Source: Lentzea aerocolonigenes (GTDB taxonomy: Bacteria > Actinomycetota > Actinomycetes > Mycobacteriales > Pseudonocardiaceae). From it: a DNA stretch of 64,000 nt. This document shows, one piece after another, positions 54,767 to 63,806 of the stretch. The position numbers and the translations under genes were made by a program. The DNA is taken from contig NZ_BBOJ01000001.1 of NCBI RefSeq assembly GCF_000974445.1, forward strand, positions 496,001 through 560,000, in the 5' to 3' direction. Position 1 is the stretch's first letter; each line of letters begins with the position of its first letter. The notes beneath the pieces were generated by a model that was not told the DNA's origin, searched no databases, and was given only the letters and a program-made list of their open reading frames with translations.

Positions 54767-55681
54767 TCAGACCCAGTACGAGACGCGGGCGCGGTAGTTG
54801 CGCAGGATCACCAGCGCGGCGAACCAACCGGCGACGGTGAAGCCGCCCACGATCGCCCAGTGGTGCCAGTCGACGGCGTGGCCGAGCAGCGGGGCCCGGA
54901 CGACCTCGACGAAGTGGTACACGGGGTTGAGCTCGGCGATGAGCATGCGCCAGTCGTTGTTGCCGCCGCCGGTGACCCGCTGCAGCACGCCCGCGTCCCA
55001 GACGATCGGCGTCATGAAGAACACCAGGTTGATGAAGCTGTTCACGACCGGCGGGATGTCGCGGAAGCGGGTGCTGATGACGCCGAACAGCAGCGAGACC
55101 CACACCGCGTTCACCGCGAGCAGCACGAAGCCGGGGATCGCGAGCACGATGGTCCAGCTCAGGCCGGGGTGCACCGGGCCGTTCTCGCTGATCTTGTAGT
55201 CGTGGTTGAGCGAGGTGAAGAAGATGGCCAGAACCACCAGGTAGACCACGAGGTTGTGCGCGAAGAACAGCACCTGGCGCCACACCATGCGCATCACGTG
55301 CACCGTGATCGGCGCGGGGAGGTGCTTGATGAGCCCCTCGTTCGCGATGAACACGTCGGTGCCCTCGGTGACGCAGCCGACGATGAAGTTCCAGACGATG
55401 AAGCCGACCGTCACGTACGGCAGGAACGTGGCGACGTCCGTTTTGAACAGCACCGAGTACAGCAGGCCCAACGCGAGGGCTGTCGTGCCCATCGAGATCG
55501 TGATCCACAACGGACCGATGACCGAGCGTCGGTAGCGCTGCTTGATGTCCTGCCAGCCGAGGTGACCCCAGAGTTCACGGTGGTCCCACGCCTCGCGCAC
55601 GTCGGCGAACGCACGTTTGAAGCTGCGCGACCTCACGGCGGGGGGCGCCTCGGGGTGGTCGAGCGTACTGGTGGCTTGCAC
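54767..55681 (-). CDS. wzm: ABC transporter permease for galactan export (Wzm-like)
   Basis: This 304-residue ABC-2 permease has six helices. An amphipathic entry segment precedes ELWGHLGWQDIKQRYRRSVIGPLW, which is typical of Wzm/TagG. PPVVNSFINLVFFMTPIVWD follows in the second half. It forms the export channel with Wzt. Mycobacterial Rv3783 is the counterpart, though the gene order here is bpa-wzm-wzt-glfT1. Confidence 0.95.
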   Translation of the reverse strand: MQATSTLDHPEAPPAVRSRSFKRAFADVREAWDHRELWGHLGWQDIKQRYRRSVIGPLWITISMGTTALALGLLYSVLFKTDVATFLPYVTVGFIVWNFIVGCVTEGTDVFIANEGLIKHLPAPITVHVMRMVWRQVLFFAHNLVVYLVVLAIFFTSLNHDYKISENGPVHPGLSWTIVLAIPGFVLLAVNAVWVSLLFGVISTRFRDIPPVVNSFINLVFFMTPIVWDAGVLQRVTGGGNNDWRMLIAELNPVYHFVEVVRAPLLGHAVDWHHWAIVGGFTVAGWFAALVILRNYRARVSYWV

Positions 55682-55769
55682 GAGGACTGAGGGTACCGGC
55701 GCCGGTTGAACGACCTGGACGCCGGTACGTCACGGTGTGGTCAACGCGCCAGGATCTTGATCACCTTTG

Positions 55770-56246
55770 TCAGAGGTACTGGCCAGTGCCCTTGCCGGTG
55801 GCGCCACCCTCGTGCCCGTCGGCACCGCTGCCGGCGGGGAGAGCACGCCCGCGCATCTGTTCCAGTTGCGCACGGGCCGCCATCTGCTGGGCGAACAGAG
55901 CGGTCTGAATGCCGTGGAAGAGGCCCTCCAACCAGCCCACCAGCTGTGCCTGCGCGATCCGCAGCTCGGCGTCGGACGGCGTGCCGTCCTCGGTGAACGG
56001 CAGCGAGAGGCGCTCGAGCTCGTCGCGCAGCTCGGGCGCCAAGCCGTCCTCGAGCTCCTCGATGGACCGCTTGTGGATCTCCTTGAGGCGGTTGCGGCTG
56101 GCCTCGTCCAGAGGTGCGGCGCGCACCTCCTCCAGCAGCTGCTTGATCATCGTGCCGATCCGCATGACCTTCGCCGGCTGCTCGACCATGTCGGTGATGT
56201 CGCCGTCCTGGCCGCCGACGATAACGACGGGCTGCTCCTGGTTCAT
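55770..56246 (-). CDS. bpa: bacterial proteasome activator (Bpa/PafE)
   Basis: This 158-residue helical protein has ATP-independent proteasome activator features: a helical bundle (MIKQLLEEVRAAPLDEASRNR, split by a loop from LVGWLEGLFHGIQTALFAQQM), a disordered Gly-rich tail, and the C-terminal GQYL that docks into the 20S alpha ring. It matches Rv3780 and lies upstream of the galactan export genes as in mycobacteria. The presence of this gene implies a 20S proteasome in the organism. The start is ATG 56246 or 56255. Confidence 0.92.
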   Translation of the reverse strand: MNQEQPVVIVGGQDGDITDMVEQPAKVMRIGTMIKQLLEEVRAAPLDEASRNRLKEIHKRSIEELEDGLAPELRDELERLSLPFTEDGTPSDAELRIAQAQLVGWLEGLFHGIQTALFAQQMAARAQLEQMRGRALPAGSGADGHEGGATGKGTGQYL

Positions 56247-56337
56247 GGTCTCCATCCTGGCCTTATCCGGTGTCGGGAGGTTATCCGGGTGGGGGCTGGC
56301 CGACACCGTGTTTGCGTTCATACGTACGGTGTGTGGC

Positions 56338-57537
56338 ATGGCGTTCGACGTCGCACGGGTACGAGGGCTCTTCCCCGCGCTCGGCGACGGCTGGGTCCAC
56401 CTCGACGCACCCGCCGGCATGCAGGTGCCCGAGCAGGTCGCCACCGCCGTCTCCACCGCGCTGCGCGCCCCGGTCTCCGGACCCGGTGGCATCTTCCCGG
56501 CCTCCCAACGGGCCCAGGGCATCGTGGACGCCGCCCGCAGGTCCGTCGCGGACCTCGTCGGCGGTGACCCCGCGGGTGTCGTGCTCGGCCCGTCCTCCGC
56601 GGTGCTGCTGCAACGGCTCGCCGACGCGATGACCGACGACTGGTTCATGGGCGACGAGGTGCTCGTGTCGCGGCTGGACCACCCGGCGAACATCGCGCCG
56701 TGGTTGCGGGCCACCCAGCGGACCGGCAGCGCGGTCAAATGGGCGGAGATAGACATCGAGACCTGCGAGCTGCCGAGCTGGCAGTACGACGAGCTGGTCA
56801 CCGACCGCACGAAGCTCATCGCCATCACTGCGGCGTCCGGCGTGGTCGGCACCCGCCCGGACCTCGGCAAGATCTCGGCGGTGGCGCGCGCCCACGGTTC
56901 GATGATGGTGGTCGACGCGTCGTCGGCCGCGCCGTTCGTGCCGCTGGACATCGTTGGCACGGGTGCTGACGTCGTGGCTCTTTCCGCCGGCCAGTGGGGT
57001 GGCCCGCCGGTCGGTGCGCTGGTCTTCCGCGACCCGTCGGTGCTGGAGCGGCTGCCGTCGGTCTCGGTCGACCCGACGGCCCGCGGTCCGGAACGGCTGG
57101 AGCTCGGCCCGCACGCCTACCCGATGCTCGCCGGCCTCGTCGCGTCCGTGGAGTACCTCGCGGACCTGGACGACGCCGCGTCGGGCACGCGCCGTGAGCG
57201 GCTGCTCACGTCGTTGGGGTCCGTGAAGGCGTACCAGGCCGGGTTGCTCGCTAATCTCATCAACGAACTGCGTTCGCTGCGACACGTGATGGTGATCGGC
57301 GACGCCATGCGACGGGTGCCCGCGCTGGCGTTCACGATCGCCGGGGTCAAGGCGGAGGACGTCGTCGAACACCTCGCGTCGCGGGGCGTCTGCGCCTTCG
57401 CCGATCCCGGTCAGCACGGGGTGTTCTCGGTGCTCGGCGTCGGCGAGGTCGGCGGCGCCATCCGCGTCGGGCTCGCGCACTACACGAACGCCGTCGAAGT
57501 GGACGACCTGGTGAGGGCGGTGGCCGAGCTGGGCTGA
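56338..57537 (+). CDS. class V aminotransferase-fold protein lacking the PLP lysine
   Basis: This 399-residue protein has the class V fold: LDHPANIAPWL matches the substrate-loop segment and MMVVDASSAAP the cofactor Asp (D193). Where active enzymes have S-x-H-K, this one has SAGQW (Ser216-Trp220), so the Schiff-base Lys is Gln219. It may therefore not be a transaminase or cysteine desulfurase. The gene sits beside bpa as Rv3778c does in mycobacteria. The start is the ATG at 56338. Confidence 0.85.
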   Translation: MAFDVARVRGLFPALGDGWVHLDAPAGMQVPEQVATAVSTALRAPVSGPGGIFPASQRAQGIVDAARRSVADLVGGDPAGVVLGPSSAVLLQRLADAMTDDWFMGDEVLVSRLDHPANIAPWLRATQRTGSAVKWAEIDIETCELPSWQYDELVTDRTKLIAITAASGVVGTRPDLGKISAVARAHGSMMVVDASSAAPFVPLDIVGTGADVVALSAGQWGGPPVGALVFRDPSVLERLPSVSVDPTARGPERLELGPHAYPMLAGLVASVEYLADLDDAASGTRRERLLTSLGSVKAYQAGLLANLINELRSLRHVMVIGDAMRRVPALAFTIAGVKAEDVVEHLASRGVCAFADPGQHGVFSVLGVGEVGGAIRVGLAHYTNAVEVDDLVRAVAELG

Positions 57538-57553
57538 GTGCTGGGGAGATCTT

Positions 57554-58198
57554 TTGGACGACGTGCTCGCCCGCGAGCTCGCCGATCTCTCGGCCCTGCA
57601 GCGCCTCGGCTCACTCAACACCGAGTACCTGCCGCAGCTCTCCGGCGACCTGCGCCCCGCGGCTCTCGTCGCGGTGATGGACGAGGTCGTGCTCGGCGCC
57701 CGGACCGTGCTCGTGGAGCTGGGCTGCGGCTCGTCCTCGGTGCTGCTGGCACGGCTGCTGCAACAGCGCGGATTCGGTCATCTGCTGTGCATCGAGCACG
57801 ACGAACGCACGGCCGCATTCGTCGCCTCGCAGCTGCGTCGCGAAGGCCTGGGATCGGTTGCGCGCGTGGTGCACGCACCGTTGTCGCGGCATCCGGCGGC
57901 GTTGTCACGTCACGGCCAGTGGTACGCGCCGCAGCAGGTGCACGACGAAGTACTCGGTTACGTCGAACGGTTCGGTCTGGTGGACCTGCTGCTCGTCGAC
58001 GGGCCGGGCTTCGGTGACTCGCGCTATCCGGCGTTGCCCGTGCTGCGCGCCGTGCTGGCCCCCGGTGCGACGGTGCTGGCGGACGACGTCGACCGGCCCG
58101 ACGAGCAGGCCGTGCTGGCGCGGTGGTCCGAGGAGTTCGGGCTGGAGTTCCGCACTGCTCCCCGGACCTCGCTGGCCGCCGCTACGGCTCTCGCCTGA
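57554..58198 (+). CDS. class I SAM-dependent methyltransferase-like protein
   Basis: This 214-residue Rossmann protein has the motif VLVELGCGSSSVLLARLL, CIEHDERTAAFV at the adenosine strand and VDLLLVDGPGFGDSRYPAL, the layout of O-methyltransferases. It starts at TTG 57554, with GGGGAG five bases upstream, 17 bases after the aminotransferase-like gene. The 3' end overlaps the convergent quinone oxidoreductase by 17 nt. Substrate unknown. Confidence 0.8.
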   Translation: MDDVLARELADLSALQRLGSLNTEYLPQLSGDLRPAALVAVMDEVVLGARTVLVELGCGSSSVLLARLLQQRGFGHLLCIEHDERTAAFVASQLRREGLGSVARVVHAPLSRHPAALSRHGQWYAPQQVHDEVLGYVERFGLVDLLLVDGPGFGDSRYPALPVLRAVLAPGATVLADDVDRPDEQAVLARWSEEFGLEFRTAPRTSLAAATALA

Positions 58199-59147
58199 GC
58201 AGGACCTTGCCGAAGACGTCGCTCGCCTCCAGCAGCCGGTGCGCTTCCGCGGCGTTCGACATCGGCACGACCTGACCGACGATCGGCTTGACCGCACCGC
58301 TCTCGACCAGCGGCCACAGGTGTTCGCGGACCTGCGCCACGATCGCGCCCTTGCTGTCGACGCTGCGGCCGCGCAGACCGGTCGCCATCACCATCGCGCG
58401 CTTGCCGAGCAGCTTGCCGATCGGCAGCTCGCCCTTCACCCCGCCCTGCATACCGATGATCATCAACCGGCCGTCCTGCGCGAGGACGTCGATGTTGCGG
58501 GGCAGGTAGGAGGCGCCCATGTTGTCGAGCACGACGTCGGCCTGCTTCACCTCGGCCACGAAGTCCTGGGTCTTGTAGTTGACCGTGATGTCCGCGCCCA
58601 GCTCGACGCACTTGCGCAGCCGTTCGTCGGACCCGGCGGTGACCGCGACGGTCGCACCGAGCGCCTTGGCGACCTGGATGGCGTGCGTGCCGATGCCACC
58701 AGCACCGCCGTGCACGAGGAACGTCTCGCCGGTCTTCAACCGGCCGTCCATCACGACGTTCGACCACACCGTGCACGCGACCTCGGGCAGCGCGGCCGCC
58801 GTCACGACGTCCACACCCTTCGGCAGCGGCAGGACCTGCGGCGCGGGCACGACGACCTTCTCCGCGTAGCCACCGCCGGCGAGCAGCGCGCACACCTCGT
58901 CGCCGACGTGCCAGCCGGTCACACCCTCGCCGAGCGCGGCAATGGTGCCGGAGCACTCCAGCCCGATGACGTCCGACGCACCGGGCGGCGGCGGGTAGAA
59001 GCCCTGTCGTTGCAGGAGATCCGCGCGGTTGACCGCACTCGCGGCGACGTCGATCAGCACCTCGCCCTTGCCGGGCACGGGGTCGGGGACCTCGGTCCAC
59101 TCGAGCACGTCCGGGCCGCCGGGTTCGCGAACAGTGATGGCACGCAT
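58182..59147 (-). CDS. NAD(P)H-quinone oxidoreductase (zinc-independent MDR family)
   Basis: This 321-residue protein starts MRAITVREPGGPDVLEW and carries NRADLLQRQG, the NADPH loop HGGAGGIGTHAIQVAKALG and IGMQGGVKGELP, typical of quinone reductases without zinc sites. The counterpart of Rv3777 in the mycobacterial galactan neighbourhood is a similar oxidoreductase. Cytosolic and probably involved in redox detoxification. Confidence 0.92.
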   Translation of the reverse strand: MRAITVREPGGPDVLEWTEVPDPVPGKGEVLIDVAASAVNRADLLQRQGFYPPPPGASDVIGLECSGTIAALGEGVTGWHVGDEVCALLAGGGYAEKVVVPAPQVLPLPKGVDVVTAAALPEVACTVWSNVVMDGRLKTGETFLVHGGAGGIGTHAIQVAKALGATVAVTAGSDERLRKCVELGADITVNYKTQDFVAEVKQADVVLDNMGASYLPRNIDVLAQDGRLMIIGMQGGVKGELPIGKLLGKRAMVMATGLRGRSVDSKGAIVAQVREHLWPLVESGAVKPIVGQVVPMSNAAEAHRLLEASDVFGKVLLRREP

Positions 59148-59191
59148 ACAGTCGACCGTAATCCGTTGGACCGGGGAGGCACCATCTGAGG

Positions 59192-59824
59192 ATGAGCGCC
59201 TGGCCCCTGCGGAACCTGGTTCTGCGCACCCCACGCCTGGAACTGCGCCCTGACGACGACGAAGGGCTGTACGAGCTCGTCGACGTCGCACTGGCCGGTG
59301 TGCACGACCCGTCGGAGATGCCGTTCTACGTGCCGTGGACCGACAACCTGCCGAACGACAACGGCATGAGCATGCTGCAGCACTACTGGGGCACCCGCGC
59401 GAAGTTCGCGGCGAAGGACTGGGTGATCAACTTCCTGGTGCGCCGTGACGGGGAGGTCATCGGCACGCAGCAGATCGGCGCCCGTGACTTCGGGGTGCTG
59501 CGCGAGGTGAACACCGGCTCGTGGCTCGGCCAGAGCTTCCAGGGCAACGGTTTCGGGACAGAGATGCGGATCGCCGTGTTGCAGTTCGCCTTCGACCACC
59601 TGGCTGCCCGCATCGCGCGTTCAGCGGCGTGGCTCGGCAACCACGCGTCGACCCGCGTCAGCGAGAAGCTCGGCTACGTGCACGACGGAACTGTCGGCGT
59701 CGCACCGCGCGGAGAACGTCTTGAGCACGTGCGACTGCGTCTGGACGCCGCCGACTTCGTGCGCCCCGAGTGGGACGTTTCGGTCGAGAACCTTGCTGAG
59801 TGTGTTCAGCTGATCACTAGCTGA
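59192..59824 (+). CDS. GNAT family N-acetyltransferase (RimJ/RimL-like)
   Basis: This 210-residue protein has LVLRTPRLELRPDDDEGLYEL at its start and FGVLREVNTGSWLGQSFQGNGFG at the acetyl-CoA loop (Q-x-x-G-x-G), then NHASTRVSEKLGYVHDG. The family acetylates N-termini of ribosomal proteins or small amines. Single gene, diverging from the oxidoreductase. Confidence 0.9.
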   Translation: MSAWPLRNLVLRTPRLELRPDDDEGLYELVDVALAGVHDPSEMPFYVPWTDNLPNDNGMSMLQHYWGTRAKFAAKDWVINFLVRRDGEVIGTQQIGARDFGVLREVNTGSWLGQSFQGNGFGTEMRIAVLQFAFDHLAARIARSAAWLGNHASTRVSEKLGYVHDGTVGVAPRGERLEHVRLRLDAADFVRPEWDVSVENLAECVQLITS

Positions 59825-59904
59825 ACACCCGACGACCGGTGGATTGTGTCCCAGGTCTCCCCTTTGTGAGGGTTCAGCGGACTCTCGAACGAAGGGGAAC
59901 GTTC

Positions 59905-61413
59905 ATGTCAGGCAGATCCAAGCTGGCGACTGTTCTCGCCATTTCGGCACTGGTCGCAGCCCCCACCGCCACCGCGTCCGCCGCAACTGAACCCGAAGGT
60001 CCCGCACTCGCCAAGAAGCTCGCGAAGAAGGTGACCGTCGAGGGCATCAACCGGCACCTGATCGCGTTCCAGCGCATCGGTGACCGCAACGGCGGCACCC
60101 GCGCCGCCCTGACCCCCGGCTACGACGCGAGTGTCGACTACGTCGCGGGCAAGCTCCGCGACGAGGGCTTCATCGTCTCCACGCCGACGTTCAACTTCGA
60201 CATCCAGGTCAGCGACGCCAAGCTCGCCCGCGTCGACGGCGTGAACTACGAGGCGATCGTCATGACCGCCTCACCGCAGACCCCGGTCGGCGGCGTGACG
60301 GGCCCGCTGCGCGTCGTCCCGGAAGACGCCACCACGGGCTGTGAAGCCACAGACTTCGCCGGCCAGGACTTCACCGGCTCGGTCGCCCTGATCCGCCGCG
60401 GCGGCTGCACGTTCGAGCAGAAGCACCTCAACGCGTTCGCCGCCGGCGCCATCGCCGTGCTGGTCTCGAACAACGTCGACGGCCCGCTGTCGAACGTGAC
60501 GCTGACCAACCCCGGCAAGATCCCGACCGGCGGTGTCTCCAAGGCCGACGGCACGACGCTGGCGGGCAAGGCCGGCCTGCCGATCACCGTCGACATGCGC
60601 TACCACCTCGAGACCCGCACCCAGCGCAACGTCATCGCCCAGACCAAGACCGGCCGTACCAACAACGTCGTGATGGCGGGCTCGCACCTCGACAGCGTCG
60701 AAGTGGGCCCCGGCATCAACGACAACGGCTCGGGCTCGGCCTCCCTGCTGGAGACCGCGCTGCAGCTGGGCTCGCGCCCGAAGGTCGACAACGCCATCAG
60801 GTTCGCCTGGTGGGGCGCCGAGGAGCGCGGCCTGATCGGCTCGACCAAGTACGTCCAGTCCCTGACGTTCGAACAGCAGCTGGACATCGCGCTGTACCTG
60901 AACTTCGACATGGTCGCCTCGCCGAACGCCGCGTACTTCATCTACGACGGCGACAACTCGGACAACGTCGGCGCGGGCCCCGGCCCGTACGGCTCGGCGC
61001 AGATCGAGAAGGCCTTCGCCGACTACTTCGTGGCCAAGGGCGTCCCGACCGAGGGCACGGACTTCTCGGGCCGTTCGGACTACGGCGAGTTCATCGCGCA
61101 GGGCATCCCGGCCGGCGGCCTCTTCACCGGCGCCGAGGGCGTCAAGACCGCGGCCCAGGCAGCCAAGTGGGGCGGCACGGCAGGCGTCGCCTACGACCCG
61201 TGCTACCACTCGAAGTGCGACAACCTCGGCAACATCGACCGCACGGCCCTGGGCCGCAACGCAGGCGCCATCGCGTTCGTGACCGCGGCCTACGGTGTGT
61301 CCACTGAGGACGTCAACGGGGTGCCGCCGCGTGCCAAGCGTGCCGACGCCCGATCGGCGGGCAAGATGTCGCTGGCCGCGCACGACGACCACGACCACCT
61401 GGCCGTCGCGTAG
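59905..61413 (+). CDS. secreted M28 family aminopeptidase with PA domain
   Basis: This 502-residue protein has an N-terminal signal peptide cleaved near ASA-ATE (residue ~29). A PA domain (about 130-230) with a Cys pair in CEATDF...GGCTFEQK lies inside an M28 zinc peptidase core. Zinc ligands are visible: GSHLDSVEVGPGINDNGSG (His, Asp), WGAEERGLIGS (Glu), LNFDM (Asp) and CYHSKCD (His). It resembles the Streptomyces griseus aminopeptidase family. The start is the ATG at 59905 after AAGGGGAA. Confidence 0.93.
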   Translation: MSGRSKLATVLAISALVAAPTATASAATEPEGPALAKKLAKKVTVEGINRHLIAFQRIGDRNGGTRAALTPGYDASVDYVAGKLRDEGFIVSTPTFNFDIQVSDAKLARVDGVNYEAIVMTASPQTPVGGVTGPLRVVPEDATTGCEATDFAGQDFTGSVALIRRGGCTFEQKHLNAFAAGAIAVLVSNNVDGPLSNVTLTNPGKIPTGGVSKADGTTLAGKAGLPITVDMRYHLETRTQRNVIAQTKTGRTNNVVMAGSHLDSVEVGPGINDNGSGSASLLETALQLGSRPKVDNAIRFAWWGAEERGLIGSTKYVQSLTFEQQLDIALYLNFDMVASPNAAYFIYDGDNSDNVGAGPGPYGSAQIEKAFADYFVAKGVPTEGTDFSGRSDYGEFIAQGIPAGGLFTGAEGVKTAAQAAKWGGTAGVAYDPCYHSKCDNLGNIDRTALGRNAGAIAFVTAAYGVSTEDVNGVPPRAKRADARSAGKMSLAAHDDHDHLAVA

Positions 61414-61427
61414 TCCCGCTTGCTGAC

Positions 61428-61460
61428 GCAGGGGTCCCCCGCCAGGGGACCCCTGCTTTT
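61428..61460 (+). terminator. intrinsic terminator after the aminopeptidase gene
   Basis: Arms GCAGGGGTCCCC and GGGGACCCCTGC (12 bp) around a short CGCCA loop, followed by TTTTATT. It starts 15 bases after the stop and ends before the convergent metallopeptidase gene. Confidence 0.88.
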
Positions 61461-61501
61461 ATTCTTCCAGAAGGGTCTGACAATTCCGGCGGGTCGACCT
61501 G

Positions 61502-62398
61502 TCAGCCCAGGTTGTTCGTGTCGAACGTGTTGCAGCGCGCCGGATCCCCGGTCTGCAGCCCGGTCGTGAACCACTTCTGCCGCTGCGCCGAGCTGCCGTG
61601 GCTGAACTTCGTCGTGTCGACCCGCCCGCCACCGAGCTCGCGCTGGATGAAGTCGTCACCGATGCGCGCCGCCGCGTCGAGGGCGGCGTTCACGTCCTCC
61701 TGCGTGATGTTCGAGATCAGCGGCTTGCCGTTGGACGACGGCACGGTCGTCGCGGCCTTGCCCCACGCACCCGCGTAGCAGTCGGCCTGCAGTTCCAGGC
61801 GCACGGAGTCCGACGTGGGGCCGGTGCGCGAGCTGACGCGGTCGGAGGTGCCCAGCAGGTTCTGCACGTGGTGGCCGTACTCGTGGGCCAGCACGTAGGC
61901 CTCGACGAACGGGCCGCCGGTCGCGCCGAACTTGGTGCGCAGCTCGTTGAAGAAGTCGAGGTCGATGTACACCTGGGCGTCGGCGGGGCAGTAGAACGGG
62001 CCCACCGCCGACGTGGCGTTGCCGCAGCGCGTGTTCACGCTGCTGCGGAAGAAGTTGGTCTTGGTGACCTGGTAGGTGTTGCCGGAGCGGGAGAACTGGT
62101 CCGTCCAGAAGGCCTGGATCGAGTTGATCGTGGCCACCACCCGGCAGTCGCTGTCGCGGTTCGCGTCCGCGCCGGTCTTGCACTTCTCGGCGAGCTGGCT
62201 CGACTCCACCTGGGTGTTGGTGCCCATGCCCTCCAGGCCGCCCGCGGGCAGCTGGATGCCGGTGAACTGCTGCACCAGGAAGTAGATGATGAGTCCGACC
62301 ACGCCGAGACCACCGCCGACGCCGGCGACGCGGCCGCCCACGCCCCGCTGGTCCGAAACCTGAGAAAGATCGAGTTCCGCGCCTTCGTTGAACTGCAC
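61502..62398 (-). CDS. neutral zinc metallopeptidase, membrane-anchored (YpfJ-like)
   Basis: This 298-residue protein starts at GTG 62398, with AGGAGG upstream. A short N-terminus rich in Gly leads to one membrane helix (LGVVGLIIYFLVQQF). The external domain has the zinc motif YVLAHEYGHHVQNLLG and further conserved RLELQADCYAGAW. It belongs to the putative neutral zinc metallopeptidase family. Four Cys suggest disulphides outside the membrane. Substrate unknown. Confidence 0.93.
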   Translation of the reverse strand: MQFNEGAELDLSQVSDQRGVGGRVAGVGGGLGVVGLIIYFLVQQFTGIQLPAGGLEGMGTNTQVESSQLAEKCKTGADANRDSDCRVVATINSIQAFWTDQFSRSGNTYQVTKTNFFRSSVNTRCGNATSAVGPFYCPADAQVYIDLDFFNELRTKFGATGGPFVEAYVLAHEYGHHVQNLLGTSDRVSSRTGPTSDSVRLELQADCYAGAWGKAATTVPSSNGKPLISNITQEDVNAALDAAARIGDDFIQRELGGGRVDTTKFSHGSSAQRQKWFTTGLQTGDPARCNTFDTNNLG

Positions 62399-62910
62399 CG
62401 CAATCCTCCTGTTAAGGACCCCATGGGTGCCGCAAACGATAAAGCACCAAACACGCCTCGATGCGGAGCCCGACGTCGGGGCACCGCACCGAGGCTTTCC
62501 CATTTGGTTGTGACGACTACGGCCCACGAAGGTTGGCGTGGCGCTCAGCCGGTGACGCCATGAGACGACACCGATTGCCGAGCTCAACAGCGTCGAAGTG
62601 CACCGAGCGACGCCGATGGCGCCTGGGCACCCGAAACCTCGTGTCCGTCGCTACACAGTCGCGACCGGACCGGTCACGTCCGATCCACTCGCGGGGATGC
62701 AACAGACCGCGTTTCGCCACAGCGAGGAGTTACCTGCACGGCACCACCTACCCCTTCTGGGCGTGGCCTCCGGTGGTCTAGTTCAGTCACCTTCCGGTGG
62801 CCAGCTCGTTATCGAGCATGCGCTTGATCACCGCAGATCTCAACACCTCACGCAGAACCTGAATTGGTGAAGTCGGACGGGTGACCTGCGGAGATCGACT
62901 GTGCAGACAG
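62399..62910. other. intergenic region without a recognised gene
   Basis: About 510 bases separate the metallopeptidase start from the hairpin below the chaplin gene. Short frames on both strands lack ribosome binding sites and family features. The first part must hold the metallopeptidase promoter; I see no clear -35/-10 pair, tRNA or RNA motif. The composition is less GC-rich than the flanking genes. Confidence 0.5.
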
Positions 62911-62947
62911 CAATCGCCCGGCGAGAGGAGCTCTCGCCGGGCGATTG
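62911..62947. terminator. 17-bp perfect hairpin downstream of the chaplin-like gene
   Basis: Arms CAATCGCCCGGCGAGAG and CTCTCGCCGGGCGATTG enclose GAG. It lies 21 bases past the chaplin stop on the - strand. There is no U tract on either side, so it may protect the 3' end or stop transcription with Rho. Confidence 0.65.
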
Positions 62948-62968
62948 TGGACAACGATCAGGAAACGA

Positions 62969-63742
62969 TCAGGCCTTCGTGACGCGACGCGCGCCGCGGC
63001 GGGCCATCACGCCCGCGGACATCAGGCCGAGACCCACGAGCAGGAACTCCAGCGGGTCGGCACCGGTCCGGGACAGGTTCGGGATCGGGGTGGCCAGCTG
63101 CGAGGCCTTGTTGCCCGTTTGCGGGGTGCCGGCACCCGAGTCGTCCCCGGCGTTGCCGCCACCGGAGTTGTCACCGTTGTTGCCGTTGTTGCCGCCACCG
63201 GGGTTGCCGTTGCCGGGGTTCGGGCCCGGCTGCTCGGGCTTGGGGTCCTCCGGCTTCGGGTCCTCCGGCTTCGGGTCCTCGGGCTTCGGGTCTTCCGGCT
63301 GCGGCTGCTCGGGCACGTCGGTCTTGCCGCAGTCACCGCTCGCGGTGCCGAGCACGGCCGCCGCGTTGCCGCAGACGGTCACCGGGGCCTCGACGGCACC
63401 CTTGGGCGGCTCCGGCTTGGTGGCGCCGCAGCTGCCGTTGCCGCCGCCCGCGACGCCGACGGAGTTGCCGCACACCGTGACCGGCGCGGAGACGAGGGCG
63501 GCGTCGGCCATCGTGCGCTGCGAGGCGGTCTGCGGGGCGGTGTCGCAGGTCGCGTCGCTCTCGCCGAGGACGTTGATCGCGTTGCCGCAGACCTTGACCG
63601 GGACGCTCACCAGGTTGCCGACGCGGACCTCGTCGTCGACGTTGATCGGGACCGGAATCGCCTGGGCGAACCCGGCGGTCGCGACCATGATCCCGCCGGT
63701 CAGCAGGGCGGCGGACATGGTCCGGTTGAGGTTCTTGCGCAT
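62969..63742 (-). CDS. chaplin-repeat cell-wall protein with LSRTG sorting-like tail
   Basis: This 257-residue secreted protein has a signal peptide (about residues 1-28, ending GFAQA). Three chaplin-like modules of the form V-x-V-C-G-N...C follow: VCGNAINVLGESDATC, VCGNSVGVAGGGNGSC and VCGNAAAVLGTASGDC. A wall-spanning Pro/Glu/Lys stretch repeats PEDPK, then comes a Gly/Asn-rich linker. The C-terminus has LSRTG, a hydrophobic helix and a basic end (RRGARRVTKA), the layout of a sortase substrate although Ser replaces the Pro of LPxTG. It is probably a surface hydrophobic protein of aerial hyphae. Confidence 0.88.
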   Translation of the reverse strand: MRKNLNRTMSAALLTGGIMVATAGFAQAIPVPINVDDEVRVGNLVSVPVKVCGNAINVLGESDATCDTAPQTASQRTMADAALVSAPVTVCGNSVGVAGGGNGSCGATKPEPPKGAVEAPVTVCGNAAAVLGTASGDCGKTDVPEQPQPEDPKPEDPKPEDPKPEDPKPEQPGPNPGNGNPGGGNNGNNGDNSGGGNAGDDSGAGTPQTGNKASQLATPIPNLSRTGADPLEFLLVGLGLMSAGVMARRGARRVTKA

Positions 63743-63806
63743 GACTGTTCTCCCTGGAGTGGAATGACGGATCCCTGTGCGTGGCCGTGAAGGCGACAGC
63801 ACTGGA

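Noticed and set aside
62598..62870. Small + strand frame in the gap before the chaplin-like gene
   Set aside because: No ribosome binding site, no recognisable family sequence, and composition unlike the neighbouring genes.
63241..63310. Regular 15-bp repeats in the chaplin-like gene, considered as a CRISPR-like array
   Set aside because: They are contiguous in-frame codons for the PEDPK wall repeat, with no spacers and no cas genes.
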